DNA of 10,650 nucleotides from Bacteroidales bacterium UBA3724 (GCA_002371315.1 DFHL01000110.1:3083-13732); one strand, 5' to 3'; shown: positions 1 to 7,563, counted from the first letter of the stretch. Numbers and translations: made by a program. The notes: generated by a model from the letters alone, not told the origin.

Positions 1-1421
1 CGGTCGTAGGCGCGGGCGCTGAGACCCAGGCGGTCCATAGCGGCCTTCATCAGCTCCTGGCAGTCGGCATCGATGTCGCACCATTGGCGGAACAGCTTCT
101 GGTTCATCTGCGCGTTGCAGTGTATGCCGCGGTAGTCCTTGTAGCGCTCTTCCTGTATCTTGCGTGCCGCGATGACGCGCTGGCGTATGACGGCGCTGGG
201 CTCGCCCAGCTTCTTCTCGGCCAGTGCGGCGTGTGAAAGGGGCGTGACCTCGATGTGCAGGTCGATGCGGTCGAGCAGCGGGCCGCTGATTTTGTTGAGG
301 TACTTGTTGACGGCTCCGGGGTTGCAGGTGCATTCGATGGTGGGGTGGTTGTAGTAGCCGCAGGGGCAGGGGTTCATTGCCGCCACGAGCATAAAGGCTG
401 CGGGATATTCGGTGGTCATCTTGGCGCGGCTGATGGTGACGCGGCGCTCCTCCATAGGCTGTCGCAGCACTTCGAGCACGCTGCGTTTGAATTCGGGCAG
501 CTCGTCGAGGAAGAGCACGCCGTTGTGGGCCAGGCTGATTTCGCCGGGCTGCGGATTGGCACCGCCGCCCACGAGGGCGACGTCCGATACGGTGTGGTGC
601 GGGGCGCGGAAGGGTCGCACGGCAATCAGCGAGTCTTCTTTGCGCATCTTGCCTGCCACGCTGTGGATCTGGGTTGTTTCGAGGGCTTCTTCGAGGCTGA
701 GTGGCGGCAGGATGGATGGCAGCCGCTTGGCAAGCATCGTCTTGCCGCTGCCCGGAGGGCCGATGAGAATCACGTTGTGGCCACCGGCGGCGGCAATCTC
801 GAGGGCGCGCTTGATTTCTTCCTGCCCCTTGACGTCGGCAAAGTCGAACTCGTACTGGTCCAGGTTGCGGGCAAACTCGGCGCGCGTGTCGACGACTGTG
901 GGCTCGATGGCTTTGGTGCCGTTGAGGTGGTCGATGACCTGGATGATGTTTTCGGCACCGTAGACTTCGAGGTTGTTGACGATGGCAGCCTCGCGGGCGT
1001 TGTCGCGTGGCAGTATGATGCCCTTGTATTTGCGGCGGCGTGCCTCGATGGCCATAGGCAGGGCCCCTTTGACGGGGCGCAGGCTGCCGTCGAGCGACAT
1101 CTCGCCCATAATGACGTAGTCGCCCAGCCGTTCGGCACTCATCTGGCTGTCGGCGGCGAGGATACCGATGGCCAGGGGCAGGTCGTAGGCGGCGCCCTCC
1201 TTGCGTATGTCGGCCGGGGCCATATTGATGACCACGCGGCGCTGCGGGATGTGGTGGCCGCAATGCATCAGGGCTGAGTGGATGCGCTGCTGGCTTTCTT
1301 TGACGGCACTGTCGGGAAGACCCACAAGGGTGAAGCTGACACCTTGTTCGACGCTGACTTCAACGGTGATGGTGATGGCGCTGACGCCATAGATGGCGCT
1401 GCCGAAGGTTTTGACTAACAT
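1..1421 (-). CDS. comM: YifB/ComM-family Mg-chelatase-like AAA+ ATPase (C-terminus off the window edge)
   Basis: The first 473 residues are visible, starting at the ATG at 1421-1419; the family is about 500-515 residues, so roughly 35-40 C-terminal residues lie outside. The N-terminal part (about residues 1-180) is the ChlI-like domain, with the typical GLPDSAVKESQQRI stretch. The AAA+ core follows: Walker A GPPGSGKT at 221-228 (K227), Walker B LFLDE with D306/E307, and the family's Cys cluster NPCPCGYYNHP...CTC at about 350-366 (C352, C354, C364, C366). The GPLLDRIDLHIEV segment follows. In other bacteria ComM is a hexameric helicase that helps branch migration during natural transformation; most family members have no tested role and the magnesium-chelatase label is historical. 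The gene begins 7 bases after the DUF4296 stop, so the two are probably cotranscribed. No clear ribosome binding site is seen. Family assignment is firm; a transformation role in this organism is inference. Confidence 0.95.
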   Translation of the reverse strand, partial: MLVKTFGSAIYGVSAITITVEVSVEQGVSFTLVGLPDSAVKESQQRIHSALMHCGHHIPQRRVVINMAPADIRKEGAAYDLPLAIGILAADSQMSAERLGDYVIMGEMSLDGSLRPVKGALPMAIEARRRKYKGIILPRDNAREAAIVNNLEVYGAENIIQVIDHLNGTKAIEPTVVDTRAEFARNLDQYEFDFADVKGQEEIKRALEIAAAGGHNVILIGPPGSGKTMLAKRLPSILPPLSLEEALETTQIHSVAGKMRKEDSLIAVRPFRAPHHTVSDVALVGGGANPQPGEISLAHNGVLFLDELPEFKRSVLEVLRQPMEERRVTISRAKMTTEYPAAFMLVAAMNPCPCGYYNHPTIECTCNPGAVNKYLNKISGPLLDRIDLHIEVTPLSHAALAEKKLGEPSAVIRQRVIAARKIQEERYKDYRGIHCNAQMNQKLFRQWCDIDADCQELMKAAMDRLGLSARAYD

Positions 1422-1428
1422 AGGGCTG

Positions 1429-1839
1429 TCAGGGAGTTATGTGGTTTGACGATTGTTGGCTGTTGTTGTTGTCGGCGGTGTGCCCGGCTGTTTTGCGCTC
1501 GGCAAAGGAGTTGAGGTTGGCCACGACGCGGTCGTAGATGTCGACAAGCAGGTTGGGATGGTTCAGGTAGTAGGTCCACGAGCTGTCGTACTGCTCCTGT
1601 GTGATGCCGTATTTGCTGTAGAGCGAGTCGTAGGCGCCGTCGGTAAGGTGGCCGAGCGAGTCGCGGTTTTCTGCAACGACAATGTGGTCGTAGCTTTGGA
1701 CGATGTATGCTTCGGTGAGGAACTGTGTGAGGGTGGCGGTGTCGACAATGTTGTCGGGCACGACATCTCTGCGGCACGATGCGAAGGCGAGCAGAAGGAA
1801 GATTGTCAACAGAATATGGTTCGCTCTCGGTGTTTTCAT
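1429..1839 (-). CDS. DUF4296 family lipoprotein
   Basis: The product is 136 residues. It starts with a short basic segment, a hydrophobic run ILLTIFLLLAFA and a lipobox-like FAS-C with the modifiable cysteine at residue 22, so it should be a lipoprotein exported by Sec and processed by signal peptidase II. The mature part is small and helical-looking: LTQFLTEAYIVQSYDH (about 37-52) and a YDSLYSKYGITQEQYDSSWTYY region (about 70-91) match my memory of the Bacteroidota DUF4296 family, in which the second segment is the recognisable core. The C-terminal tail (TADNNNSQQSSN) is polar and probably disordered. The function of the family is unknown. It is followed 7 bases later by comM. The start codon lies only 12 bases downstream of the terminator of the preceding tRNA gene, leaving almost no room for a separate promoter. 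The gene call is secure; the family call is likely. Confidence 0.85.
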   Translation of the reverse strand: MKTPRANHILLTIFLLLAFASCRRDVVPDNIVDTATLTQFLTEAYIVQSYDHIVVAENRDSLGHLTDGAYDSLYSKYGITQEQYDSSWTYYLNHPNLLVDIYDRVVANLNSFAERKTAGHTADNNNSQQSSNHITP

Positions 1840-1851
1840 AATCGGTTGTTT

Positions 1852-1879
1852 AAAAAAAAAGGAACCGTTGTAAGGTTCC
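1852..1879 (-). terminator. Intrinsic terminator after tRNA-Val
   Basis: On the minus strand a perfect 6-bp stem GGAACC / GGTTCC (1879-1874 and 1866-1861) with a 7-base loop is followed directly by nine T residues (1860-1852). It begins 5 bases beyond the encoded CCA of the tRNA, as expected for a tRNA transcript end. The stem is short, so termination may be incomplete. The T-tract ends 12 bases before the DUF4296 start codon. Confidence 0.8.
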
Positions 1880-1884
1880 GTCGT

Positions 1885-1962
1885 TGGTGGGAGTTATTGG
1901 ATTCGAACCAATGACCCCTTGCTTGTAAGGCAAGTGCTCTGAACCAGCTGAGCTAAACTCCC
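1885..1962 (-). tRNA. tRNA-Val (anticodon UAC)
   Basis: The minus strand folds into a complete cloverleaf. The acceptor stem is GGGAGTT / AACTCCC. The D arm is GCTC-AGCTGGTTCA-GAGC. The anticodon stem is CTTGC / GCAAG with loop CTTACAA, giving anticodon TAC (reads GUA, valine). There is a 5-base variable region, and the T arm is ATTGG-TTCGAAT-CCAAT. The discriminator base is A (1888) and CCA is encoded at 1887-1885. Without CCA the gene is 75 nt. A matching promoter lies upstream and a terminator downstream, so it can be its own transcription unit. Confidence 0.97.
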
Positions 1963-1983
1963 GTTTTCTCCTGTAAGAGAGTG

Positions 1984-2015
1984 CAAAAATACATATTTTT
2001 TGCGATATGGCCAAA
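1984..2015 (-). promoter_or_regulatory. Bacteroidota-type promoter of tRNA-Val
   Basis: On the minus strand a TTTG (2015-2012) is followed after exactly 20 bases by TATTTTTG (1991-1984). This fits the Bacteroidota primary sigma pattern TTTG at -33 and TAnnTTTG at -7. The predicted RNA start is about 15-20 bases before the first tRNA base at 1962. It is the best-formed promoter in the window. The 1963-2108 spacer otherwise shows no gene and no clear terminator for the ABC exporter gene that ends at 2109. Confidence 0.75.
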
Positions 2016-2108
2016 AGTTTTTTTTGCTTTTGTCTGTAAAAGGCGAGCAGTCAGTGTATTGTGTGTTTTAAAATAGAGGAGAAGCGACGGTTTTGACAGT
2101 ATGGGATG

Positions 2109-3974
2109 TCATATATTGTTGCTGAAATTCTGCATTTCGACCATCTTTCTGTAGGTGCTGTCCTGTTTGAGGAGTTCCGTGTGAGAGCCCTGTTCGACGA
2201 TGTGTCCTTGCTCCATTACTATAATTGTATCGGCATTTTCGATTGTCGACAGTCGGTGGGCGATGACGATAGTCGTGCGGCCTTGCATCAGGTTGTCGAG
2301 TGCTGTCTGGACCGTCTGTTGCGACTTGGCGTCGAGGGCCGAGGTGGCTTCGTCGAGAATCAGTATCGGTGGGTTGCGCAGTATGGCGCGCGCTATGCTG
2401 ATGCGCTGGCGCTGGCCGCCGCTGAGGGCGCTGCCGTGGTCGCCTACGGGGGTGTCGAAGCCTTGGGGCAGCTGCTCGATGAACTGGTCGGCTCCGGCAA
2501 TGCGTGCAGCCTCACGGATGCGCTCGGGACTTACGCCTTCGAGGCCGAAGGTGATGTTGTTGGCCACCGTGTCGTTGAAGAGGATGCAGTTTTGCGACAC
2601 CACGCCGATGTTGCTGCGCAGCGAGTTGATGTTGAAGTCTTTGATGTTTATGCCGTCGATGGCAATTTCTCCTTCCGTGGGGTCGTAGAAGCGCGGCAGC
2701 AGGTCGGCCAGCGTGGTCTTGCCAGCTCCCGAGGGCCCCACGATGGCCACTTTCTGGCCCTTGTTGATGGTGAGGTTTATGTCGCGCAGCACGTGGACAG
2801 GGTGGCCACCCTCGCCGTCGTAGGCGAAACTGACGCCACGGTACTCGATGCTGTTGCTGAAGGCCGGCATCGGGATGGCGTCCGGCTTTTCGGTTATGCG
2901 CTCGTCGGCATCGAGTATTTCGAAGATTCGCGCCGCCGAAGCGCTGCCTTTCTGCAGGCTGCTGTAGGCTTTGACGATGGCTTGTACTGGCGGTATCAGG
3001 CGGGCGAAGATGATTACGAAAAGGATGAACACCGAGGCTTGCAGCTCGCCGCCAAGGACTGCGTTGCCACCCAGGACAAGGATGAATCCAAGTCCGATGG
3101 TGCCCAGCACCTCCGACAGGGGGCTGCCAGCTTCACGGCGTCGCGCCACGCGCACCATTCGCCGGCTGTAATCGGTATTGACCTGCTCGAAAACCTGCTG
3201 GCGCCACTCCTCGCGGCCGTAGGCCTTGACGACTTCGAGGTTGTCGAGGGTCTCTTTGTAGGCCGACATCATATCGCCCATTCTCTGTTGGCTTTTGACG
3301 GAGTTACGCTTCAGGCTTTTGCCTATCTTACCGATAATCAGCACGGCAGGTGGCAGTATGACGAGGAAAAGCAGGAACAGGCGCGGGCTGATGAAAACCA
3401 GTGTGGCTGCAAAGACAATGACATTGATGGGGTCTTTGACCAGCGACTGCAGTGTGCTGACGATGCTCCATTCGATGTCGGCCAGGTCGGCCGACATACG
3501 GCTTATGAGGTCGCCTTTGCGGCGCCCGGCGAAGAACGATACGGGCAGGATGGTAATGCGATGGTAGATGTCGTTGCGCATCCTCTGCAGCACGCCGTTG
3601 CGGATGGGGCTGAGGAAGAAGAGGCCAAGATAGCGCGTCAGGTCGTAGAGCAGCACGCAGAACAGGTAGGCTCCGGCAAAGGTGAGCAGGCTGGGCCAGA
3701 AGCCTGCTTCGTCCCTGAACTGGTAGAGGTGGTATGTAGCCCATTCGGTCATTGCGCTTTGGCTGAAGGCAAAGTCGGGCTCGACGGCAGGGGGCTCGCT
3801 GAGGCCGAAAAACAGCTCGATGACCGGCACTATCAGCACGAACGAGAGCAGGTTGAACAGGACGGAAAGCAGGTTGAACAGAATGTTGAGCGTGATCTGC
3901 TTGGGGTAGAAGCGCAGATAGCGGAACACGCGGAAGATGGCGTTGCTTTTGGGGGTTGTCTTGTCACTGTCCAT
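2109..3974 (-). CDS. MsbA-type ABC exporter half-transporter (membrane domain fused to ATPase)
   Basis: The 621-residue protein has a type IV ABC exporter membrane domain (about residues 20-345) with hydrophobic segments near 27-56, 95-121, 180-215 and 288-327. The C-terminal ATPase (about 374-615) carries every expected motif: Walker A GPSGAGKT (413-420), Q-loop Q461, signature LSGGQ (517-521), Walker B ILILDE (537-542) and switch His573 in AHRLST. Such half-transporters work as homodimers in the inner membrane. MsbA, the flippase for lipid A-core, is the best-known relative and most Bacteroidota genomes carry a copy of this kind; the substrate cannot be read from the sequence, and other lipid or peptide exporters share the layout. 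A somewhat long insert between the first two membrane segments (about 58-92) is unusual compared with E. coli MsbA. The gene starts 13 bases after the PorE-like gene stops and appears to be the last gene of the suf-led run. Confidence 0.95.
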   Translation of the reverse strand: MDSDKTTPKSNAIFRVFRYLRFYPKQITLNILFNLLSVLFNLLSFVLIVPVIELFFGLSEPPAVEPDFAFSQSAMTEWATYHLYQFRDEAGFWPSLLTFAGAYLFCVLLYDLTRYLGLFFLSPIRNGVLQRMRNDIYHRITILPVSFFAGRRKGDLISRMSADLADIEWSIVSTLQSLVKDPINVIVFAATLVFISPRLFLLFLVILPPAVLIIGKIGKSLKRNSVKSQQRMGDMMSAYKETLDNLEVVKAYGREEWRQQVFEQVNTDYSRRMVRVARRREAGSPLSEVLGTIGLGFILVLGGNAVLGGELQASVFILFVIIFARLIPPVQAIVKAYSSLQKGSASAARIFEILDADERITEKPDAIPMPAFSNSIEYRGVSFAYDGEGGHPVHVLRDINLTINKGQKVAIVGPSGAGKTTLADLLPRFYDPTEGEIAIDGINIKDFNINSLRSNIGVVSQNCILFNDTVANNITFGLEGVSPERIREAARIAGADQFIEQLPQGFDTPVGDHGSALSGGQRQRISIARAILRNPPILILDEATSALDAKSQQTVQTALDNLMQGRTTIVIAHRLSTIENADTIIVMEQGHIVEQGSHTELLKQDSTYRKMVEMQNFSNNI

Positions 3975-3987
3975 TGTCGTGTCTGTT

Positions 3988-5871
3988 TTACATTTGGGTT
4001 ATGACCAGCTGGGGTCTTGCCAGCGACGAATTGGGCTTGTATTCCAGACGCTCGGCACGCAGCTGCCGCGAAAGCAGGTAGTCGTGTATTGCCTTTGCCT
4101 CGTCCATACTTGTGGCCTCGATGCGTATGTGCATCCGTGGGTTTTGGAGCAGGTAGTCGGCATAGGCGTCGAGGATGGCTGTGGCGTCGGCGCTGAGGGG
4201 CAGGATGCTCTTGCTGCCTGCGCTCTTGGGCAGCGGCAGCGGGTAGCGGTCCAGCAGCTTGGCGGGTTGCAGCACGAAGTCGGCGGCACCGAGGTCGCGG
4301 CGCACTTGTGCCGCGTTGCCGCACACAACGCGTGGCAGATGGCCGTCGGCGCTGACGATGACGGTGTTGTTGCCTTTGGCGGAAAGGGCTATGGCGTAGC
4401 CGTTGCCGGAACCGCCATAAAAGTAGCGTTCGGCATCGGCCTTCTCTCTCAGCACGTCGATGGTGCCCGACAGGCATATGTTGTTGCTGCCCATAATGGC
4501 TTTGCCTTCCACGATGCTCATCTCCTCGGGCTGTGCGGCAGGGTACAGCTCGAAGGTGAATATGTCGCTGCCGCCGATGCCTGTCCATTCGGTCGATTTG
4601 CCGGCAAAATAGCCGCGCTTGCCGTCGGTGGTGACGTTGAAGCTGATGTCGTTTTCCTCGCTGTTGATGGGCAGGCCAAGGTTGGTGGGCCGTTGCAGAT
4701 AGGTGTCGGTCAGGTTGATGAAGTACATATCGTATCCTCCGAAGCCCTGCCAGCCGTTCGAGGCGAAATAGAGCGTCTTGCTGTCGGCGTGGATGAACGG
4801 AAGTCTCTCGTTGCCTGCGGTGTTGACGGCAGGACCGAGGTTCTCGGCGCGGCTCCAGTCGCCGTTCGACAGTCGCCGGCAACGCCAGATGTCGTCGCCG
4901 CCAAGGCCTCCGTCACGGTTCGAGACAAAATAGAGATACTGCCCGTCGGCGGTGATGCTGGGCTGTGACTCCCACGTGCGCTCGCCGTTGACGTTGCGCC
5001 CGGCGTTCTGCGGTGGGCCCCATTTGCCTTTGTCGCGTTGGCTGAAATATATGTCGCAGTTGGCATAGCCCTTGTCGTTTTGCGTCACGGAGAGATACAT
5101 AAGATTCCCGTCGGCTGTCGTCGTGATGCTGCTTATCTCGCCGTCCACGTTGAAAGGCGGCGCCATCACTTCGCCGGCGGTATAGGCTGTGTCTTTCCAG
5201 CGGCTGACGAACAGTCGCAGCACCATCTCTTCCGACTCTTTGCTGTAGAAAGTCTTCTGCTTCGAGGCCGGCACTTGCCGCAGGAAGTAGAGCTCTTTGC
5301 CGTTGGGCGTGATGTAGGGCCGATGCTCGTCGTTGCGCGACGAAGGGCCGCGCAGCACGGTGGGGTAGAAGGGAACCTGGTTTTGCATCGCCTGGCTCAG
5401 GAACTCAGACCAGTATAGGTAGGTCGAGGCCTCTTCATAGACCACGTCGTAGGCCGGATTGGGCTGCTGGTTGGCGATGTCGAAGTAGCGGTTCAGCTGC
5501 ACTACAGCCTCGTCGTATCGCTTGTAGCTGTATTCCACAACACCCATATAGAAGTATGCCAGCGCGTTGGGGTAGTCGGGGCAGTATTTGAACAACTTGG
5601 TGAAAAGGTTGCGTATAACTGCCGGCCGCTCGCCGCACTTGACGGCGCTGATGCCCATATAGAAGTACGGGTCGGCGGCGGTGCGGTTGCGTTGCGACAC
5701 CTTGCGCATCAGCGTCAGGCATTGCTGGTAGCGCTTGTTGTTGTAGGCCTCAATGCCTTTGTCGAAGTCGCTCTTGTCGCTGCCGCTGAAGTGCGGATGG
5801 CAGTCGTCGCCCTGTGCCGCGGCCAGCAGTGGCAGCAGCAGTGTTATGAGCAGCAGCAACGCGTGTTTCAT
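3988..5871 (-). CDS. PorE-like periplasmic protein: TPR, PD40 beta-propeller, CRD fold, degenerate OmpA-like domain
   Basis: The 627-residue product has a Sec signal peptide (hydrophobic LLLLITLLLPLLAAA, likely cleavage near residue 19-20) and no lipobox. TPR-like helices follow at about 35-58, 68-94 and 103-131. A PD40-type propeller then spans roughly 180-445, with blade motifs CDIYF (272-276), GLGGDDIW (322-329), GFGGYDMY (376-383) and GIGGSDIF (431-438). A small beta domain at about 451-520 resembles the carboxypeptidase-regulatory-like fold. The C-terminal 555-627 resembles the OmpA C-terminal fold (PLSADATAILDAYADYLLQNP). This order is that of PorE, a Porphyromonas gingivalis component linked to the type IX secretion system, but similar proteins occur in Bacteroidota for other or unknown envelope roles, and no other T9SS gene is in the window. 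The peptidoglycan-binding loop of the OmpA domain appears to be missing. The gene starts 7 bases after sufD and is followed 13 bases later by the ABC exporter. Confidence 0.85.
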   Translation of the reverse strand: MKHALLLLITLLLPLLAAAQGDDCHPHFSGSDKSDFDKGIEAYNNKRYQQCLTLMRKVSQRNRTAADPYFYMGISAVKCGERPAVIRNLFTKLFKYCPDYPNALAYFYMGVVEYSYKRYDEAVVQLNRYFDIANQQPNPAYDVVYEEASTYLYWSEFLSQAMQNQVPFYPTVLRGPSSRNDEHRPYITPNGKELYFLRQVPASKQKTFYSKESEEMVLRLFVSRWKDTAYTAGEVMAPPFNVDGEISSITTTADGNLMYLSVTQNDKGYANCDIYFSQRDKGKWGPPQNAGRNVNGERTWESQPSITADGQYLYFVSNRDGGLGGDDIWRCRRLSNGDWSRAENLGPAVNTAGNERLPFIHADSKTLYFASNGWQGFGGYDMYFINLTDTYLQRPTNLGLPINSEENDISFNVTTDGKRGYFAGKSTEWTGIGGSDIFTFELYPAAQPEEMSIVEGKAIMGSNNICLSGTIDVLREKADAERYFYGGSGNGYAIALSAKGNNTVIVSADGHLPRVVCGNAAQVRRDLGAADFVLQPAKLLDRYPLPLPKSAGSKSILPLSADATAILDAYADYLLQNPRMHIRIEATSMDEAKAIHDYLLSRQLRAERLEYKPNSSLARPQLVITQM

Positions 5872-5878
5872 CGGCTGT

Positions 5879-6808
5879 TTACAGTTTTGAAGGGTCTATC
5901 TCGAAGTGGGCGTCGGGACCGTTGCAGGGATTGGCGCAGGCTATGGCGCAGTCGGCACACGACGTCAGTTCGCCGTGCAGACGCTTCTTGACCATATCGC
6001 CCACGGCGTCGCGCAGCGAGTCGATGTCGATGCCGCGAATCACCTCGTCGCAGAAGGCATAGCTCAGCATCGTTATGGCCGTGCGCTGGCTGATGCCGCG
6101 CGTCATCAGGTAGAACATCGCCTGCTCGTCAAGCTGGCCTATCGTGCTGCCGTGCGAGCATTTTACGTCGTCGTTGTAGATCTCGAGGAACGGGCGTGTG
6201 TCGACGTGGGCCTTGTCGGTCAGCAGTATGTTGCGGTTGGTCTGGTAGGCCTCGGTCTTGACGGCGCCGTCCTGCACCAGCACGTGGCCGTTGAAGCGCG
6301 CCCGTGCCGCGTCGTCGACGATGCCCTTGTACAGCTCGCGGCTCTGGCAGTTCGGCTTGGCGTGTTCGACGAAGATGTAGTTGTCGCACTCCTGTTCGCG
6401 GTCGTTCAGGTACAGCCCGTCGGCCTCCAGGCGGCAGTGCTCGCCCTTCATACGCACGATGATGTTGTTCCTCACGTGGCCGCCGCCGAGGGTCACGGTG
6501 CACAGCGCCACCTGCGAACGCTCCTGCATAGTGATGTGCAGGTCGGTGATGTGGCTGGCCGGCGTGTTGGGGCCCTGCAGGCGGTACAGCTTCAGCGAGG
6601 CGCCCGCATCAACGCTGATTTCAAGGTTTTCGATGTCGGCCATAATGCGGTAGCCCTTGTCCTCGTGCAGCATAAACATCGGCGCGTCGGCAGGGTTGCA
6701 CAGCACTATGCGCTGCTCCTTGCCGCTCGCGATGTCGAGGTGCTGCTGCGGTGCCGTGCAGTGCCAGCTGTCGTTCCAAACGTCGGGCAGTATATCCTTG
6801 CGTATCAT
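5879..6808 (-). CDS. sufD: SufD-type Fe-S cluster assembly scaffold subunit (short form)
   Basis: The 309-residue protein belongs to the SufB/SufD family. The key segment DVKCSHGSTIGQLDEQAMFY (214-233) carries Cys217 and His219, and is followed by LMTRGI and AFCDEVI. This segment is SufD-like rather than SufB-like; His219 should correspond to the functionally important His360 of E. coli SufD. SufD pairs with SufB and the SufC ATPase to build Fe-S clusters in the cytoplasm. Two things are odd. At 309 residues it is about 110-140 shorter than usual (E. coli SufD is 423), the loss being in the N-terminal helical region; the 4-base ATGA overlap with sufC supports this start. Its end carries a Cys-rich tail, CADCAIACANPC (C284, C287, C291, C295). 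sufB and sufS are not adjacent. The family is confident; SufD rather than a more divergent SufB-like protein is likely but not proven. Confidence 0.92.
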   Translation of the reverse strand: MIRKDILPDVWNDSWHCTAPQQHLDIASGKEQRIVLCNPADAPMFMLHEDKGYRIMADIENLEISVDAGASLKLYRLQGPNTPASHITDLHITMQERSQVALCTVTLGGGHVRNNIIVRMKGEHCRLEADGLYLNDREQECDNYIFVEHAKPNCQSRELYKGIVDDAARARFNGHVLVQDGAVKTEAYQTNRNILLTDKAHVDTRPFLEIYNDDVKCSHGSTIGQLDEQAMFYLMTRGISQRTAITMLSYAFCDEVIRGIDIDSLRDAVGDMVKKRLHGELTSCADCAIACANPCNGPDAHFEIDPSKL

Positions 6809-7563
6809 TTCTCCAGCTCCTCTTTAATCCATTCGTAGCCTCTCTTTTCCAGCTCCAGGGCCAGCTCCTTGGGACCCGTCTTGACGATGCGGCCCTCATA
6901 CAGCACGTGGACAAAGTCGGGGACGATGTAGTCCAGCAGGCGCTGGTAGTGGGTGATGACCACCGTGGCGTTCTCGGGGCTGCGCAGCTGGTTGACGCCG
7001 TTGGCCACGATGCGCAGGGCATCGATGTCCAGGCCCGAGTCGGTCTCGTCGAGGATGGCCAGGGTGGGGTTGAGCATAGCCATCTGGAAGATTTCGTTCT
7101 TCTTCTTCTCGCCGCCGCTGAAGCCTTCGTTCACCGAGCGGTTGGCCAGGTTGGTGGTCATCTCGACGACTTTCTTCTTCTCCTCCATCAGCTTCAGGAA
7201 CTCGGCTCCCGACAGGGGGTCGAGGCCGCGGTACTTGCGCTGCTCGTTGATGGCCGTGCGCATAAAATTGGTAATCGTCACGCCGGGAATCTCGACAGGA
7301 TACTGGAATCCGAGGAAGATGCCCTCGTTGGCGCGCACATCGACAGGCAGGTCCAGGATGTTCTTGCCGTTGTAGATCACTTCGCCTTCAGTGACGGTGT
7401 ATTTCGGGTTGCCGGCGATGATGCCTGCCAGGGTGCTTTTGCCGTTGCCGTTGGGACCCATAATCGAGTGTACCTCGCCCTTGTTGATTTCGAGGTTTAC
7501 ACCCTTCAATATCTCGCGTTCGCCTATCGAGGCGTGCAAATTGCGTATCGACAGTAATGACAT
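6805..7563 (-). CDS. sufC: SufC, Fe-S cluster assembly ATPase
   Basis: The 252-residue cytoplasmic ABC-type ATPase is read from the ATG at 7563. An in-frame ATG 27 bases upstream would add MYNQSTTRY, which family members lack; they begin near the MLSI/MSLLSIRNLHA position. Motifs are Walker A GPNGNGKST (36-44), Q-loop Q87, signature FSGGE (148-152) with the SufC-typical EKKKNEI, Walker B LAILDE (168-173) continuing into DETDSGLDIDAL, and switch His205. SufC binds SufB and SufD, and its ATP-driven dimerisation reshapes the scaffold. The stop overlaps the sufD start (ATGA), implying translational coupling. It is the first gene of the minus-strand run; in other Bacteroidota sufB usually precedes it, but here the upstream side is a divergent promoter region. 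Confidence 0.97.
   Translation of the reverse strand: MSLLSIRNLHASIGEREILKGVNLEINKGEVHSIMGPNGNGKSTLAGIIAGNPKYTVTEGEVIYNGKNILDLPVDVRANEGIFLGFQYPVEIPGVTITNFMRTAINEQRKYRGLDPLSGAEFLKLMEEKKKVVEMTTNLANRSVNEGFSGGEKKKNEIFQMAMLNPTLAILDETDSGLDIDALRIVANGVNQLRSPENATVVITHYQRLLDYIVPDFVHVLYEGRIVKTGPKELALELEKRGYEWIKEELEK

Noticed and set aside
255..1277. A 340-codon plus-strand open frame opposite comM
   Set aside because: Antisense shadow of comM; the peptide is biased and has no domain that I recognise, while comM has Walker motifs and the family Cys cluster.
2012..2110. Small hairpins after the ABC exporter stop (TGACA/TGTCA near 2093-2110, CAAAAG/CTTTTG near 2012-2032) as a terminator
   Set aside because: The stems are 5-6 bp, AT-rich and not followed by a T-tract on the minus strand.
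2106..4004. A 632-codon open frame on the plus strand opposite the ABC exporter gene
   Set aside because: It is an exact antisense shadow of a gene with all ABC motifs intact; its translation is rich in low-complexity Val/Ala/Asp/His/Gln and matches no family. High GC at codon third positions commonly leaves the antisense frame open.
3937..4968. Plus-strand open frame of 343 codons opposite the PorE-like gene
   Set aside because: Shadow frame; the minus-strand gene has a signal peptide and ordered domains.
5906..6838. Plus-strand open frame of 310 codons opposite sufD
   Set aside because: Shadow of sufD; sufD is supported by family motifs and the overlap with sufC.
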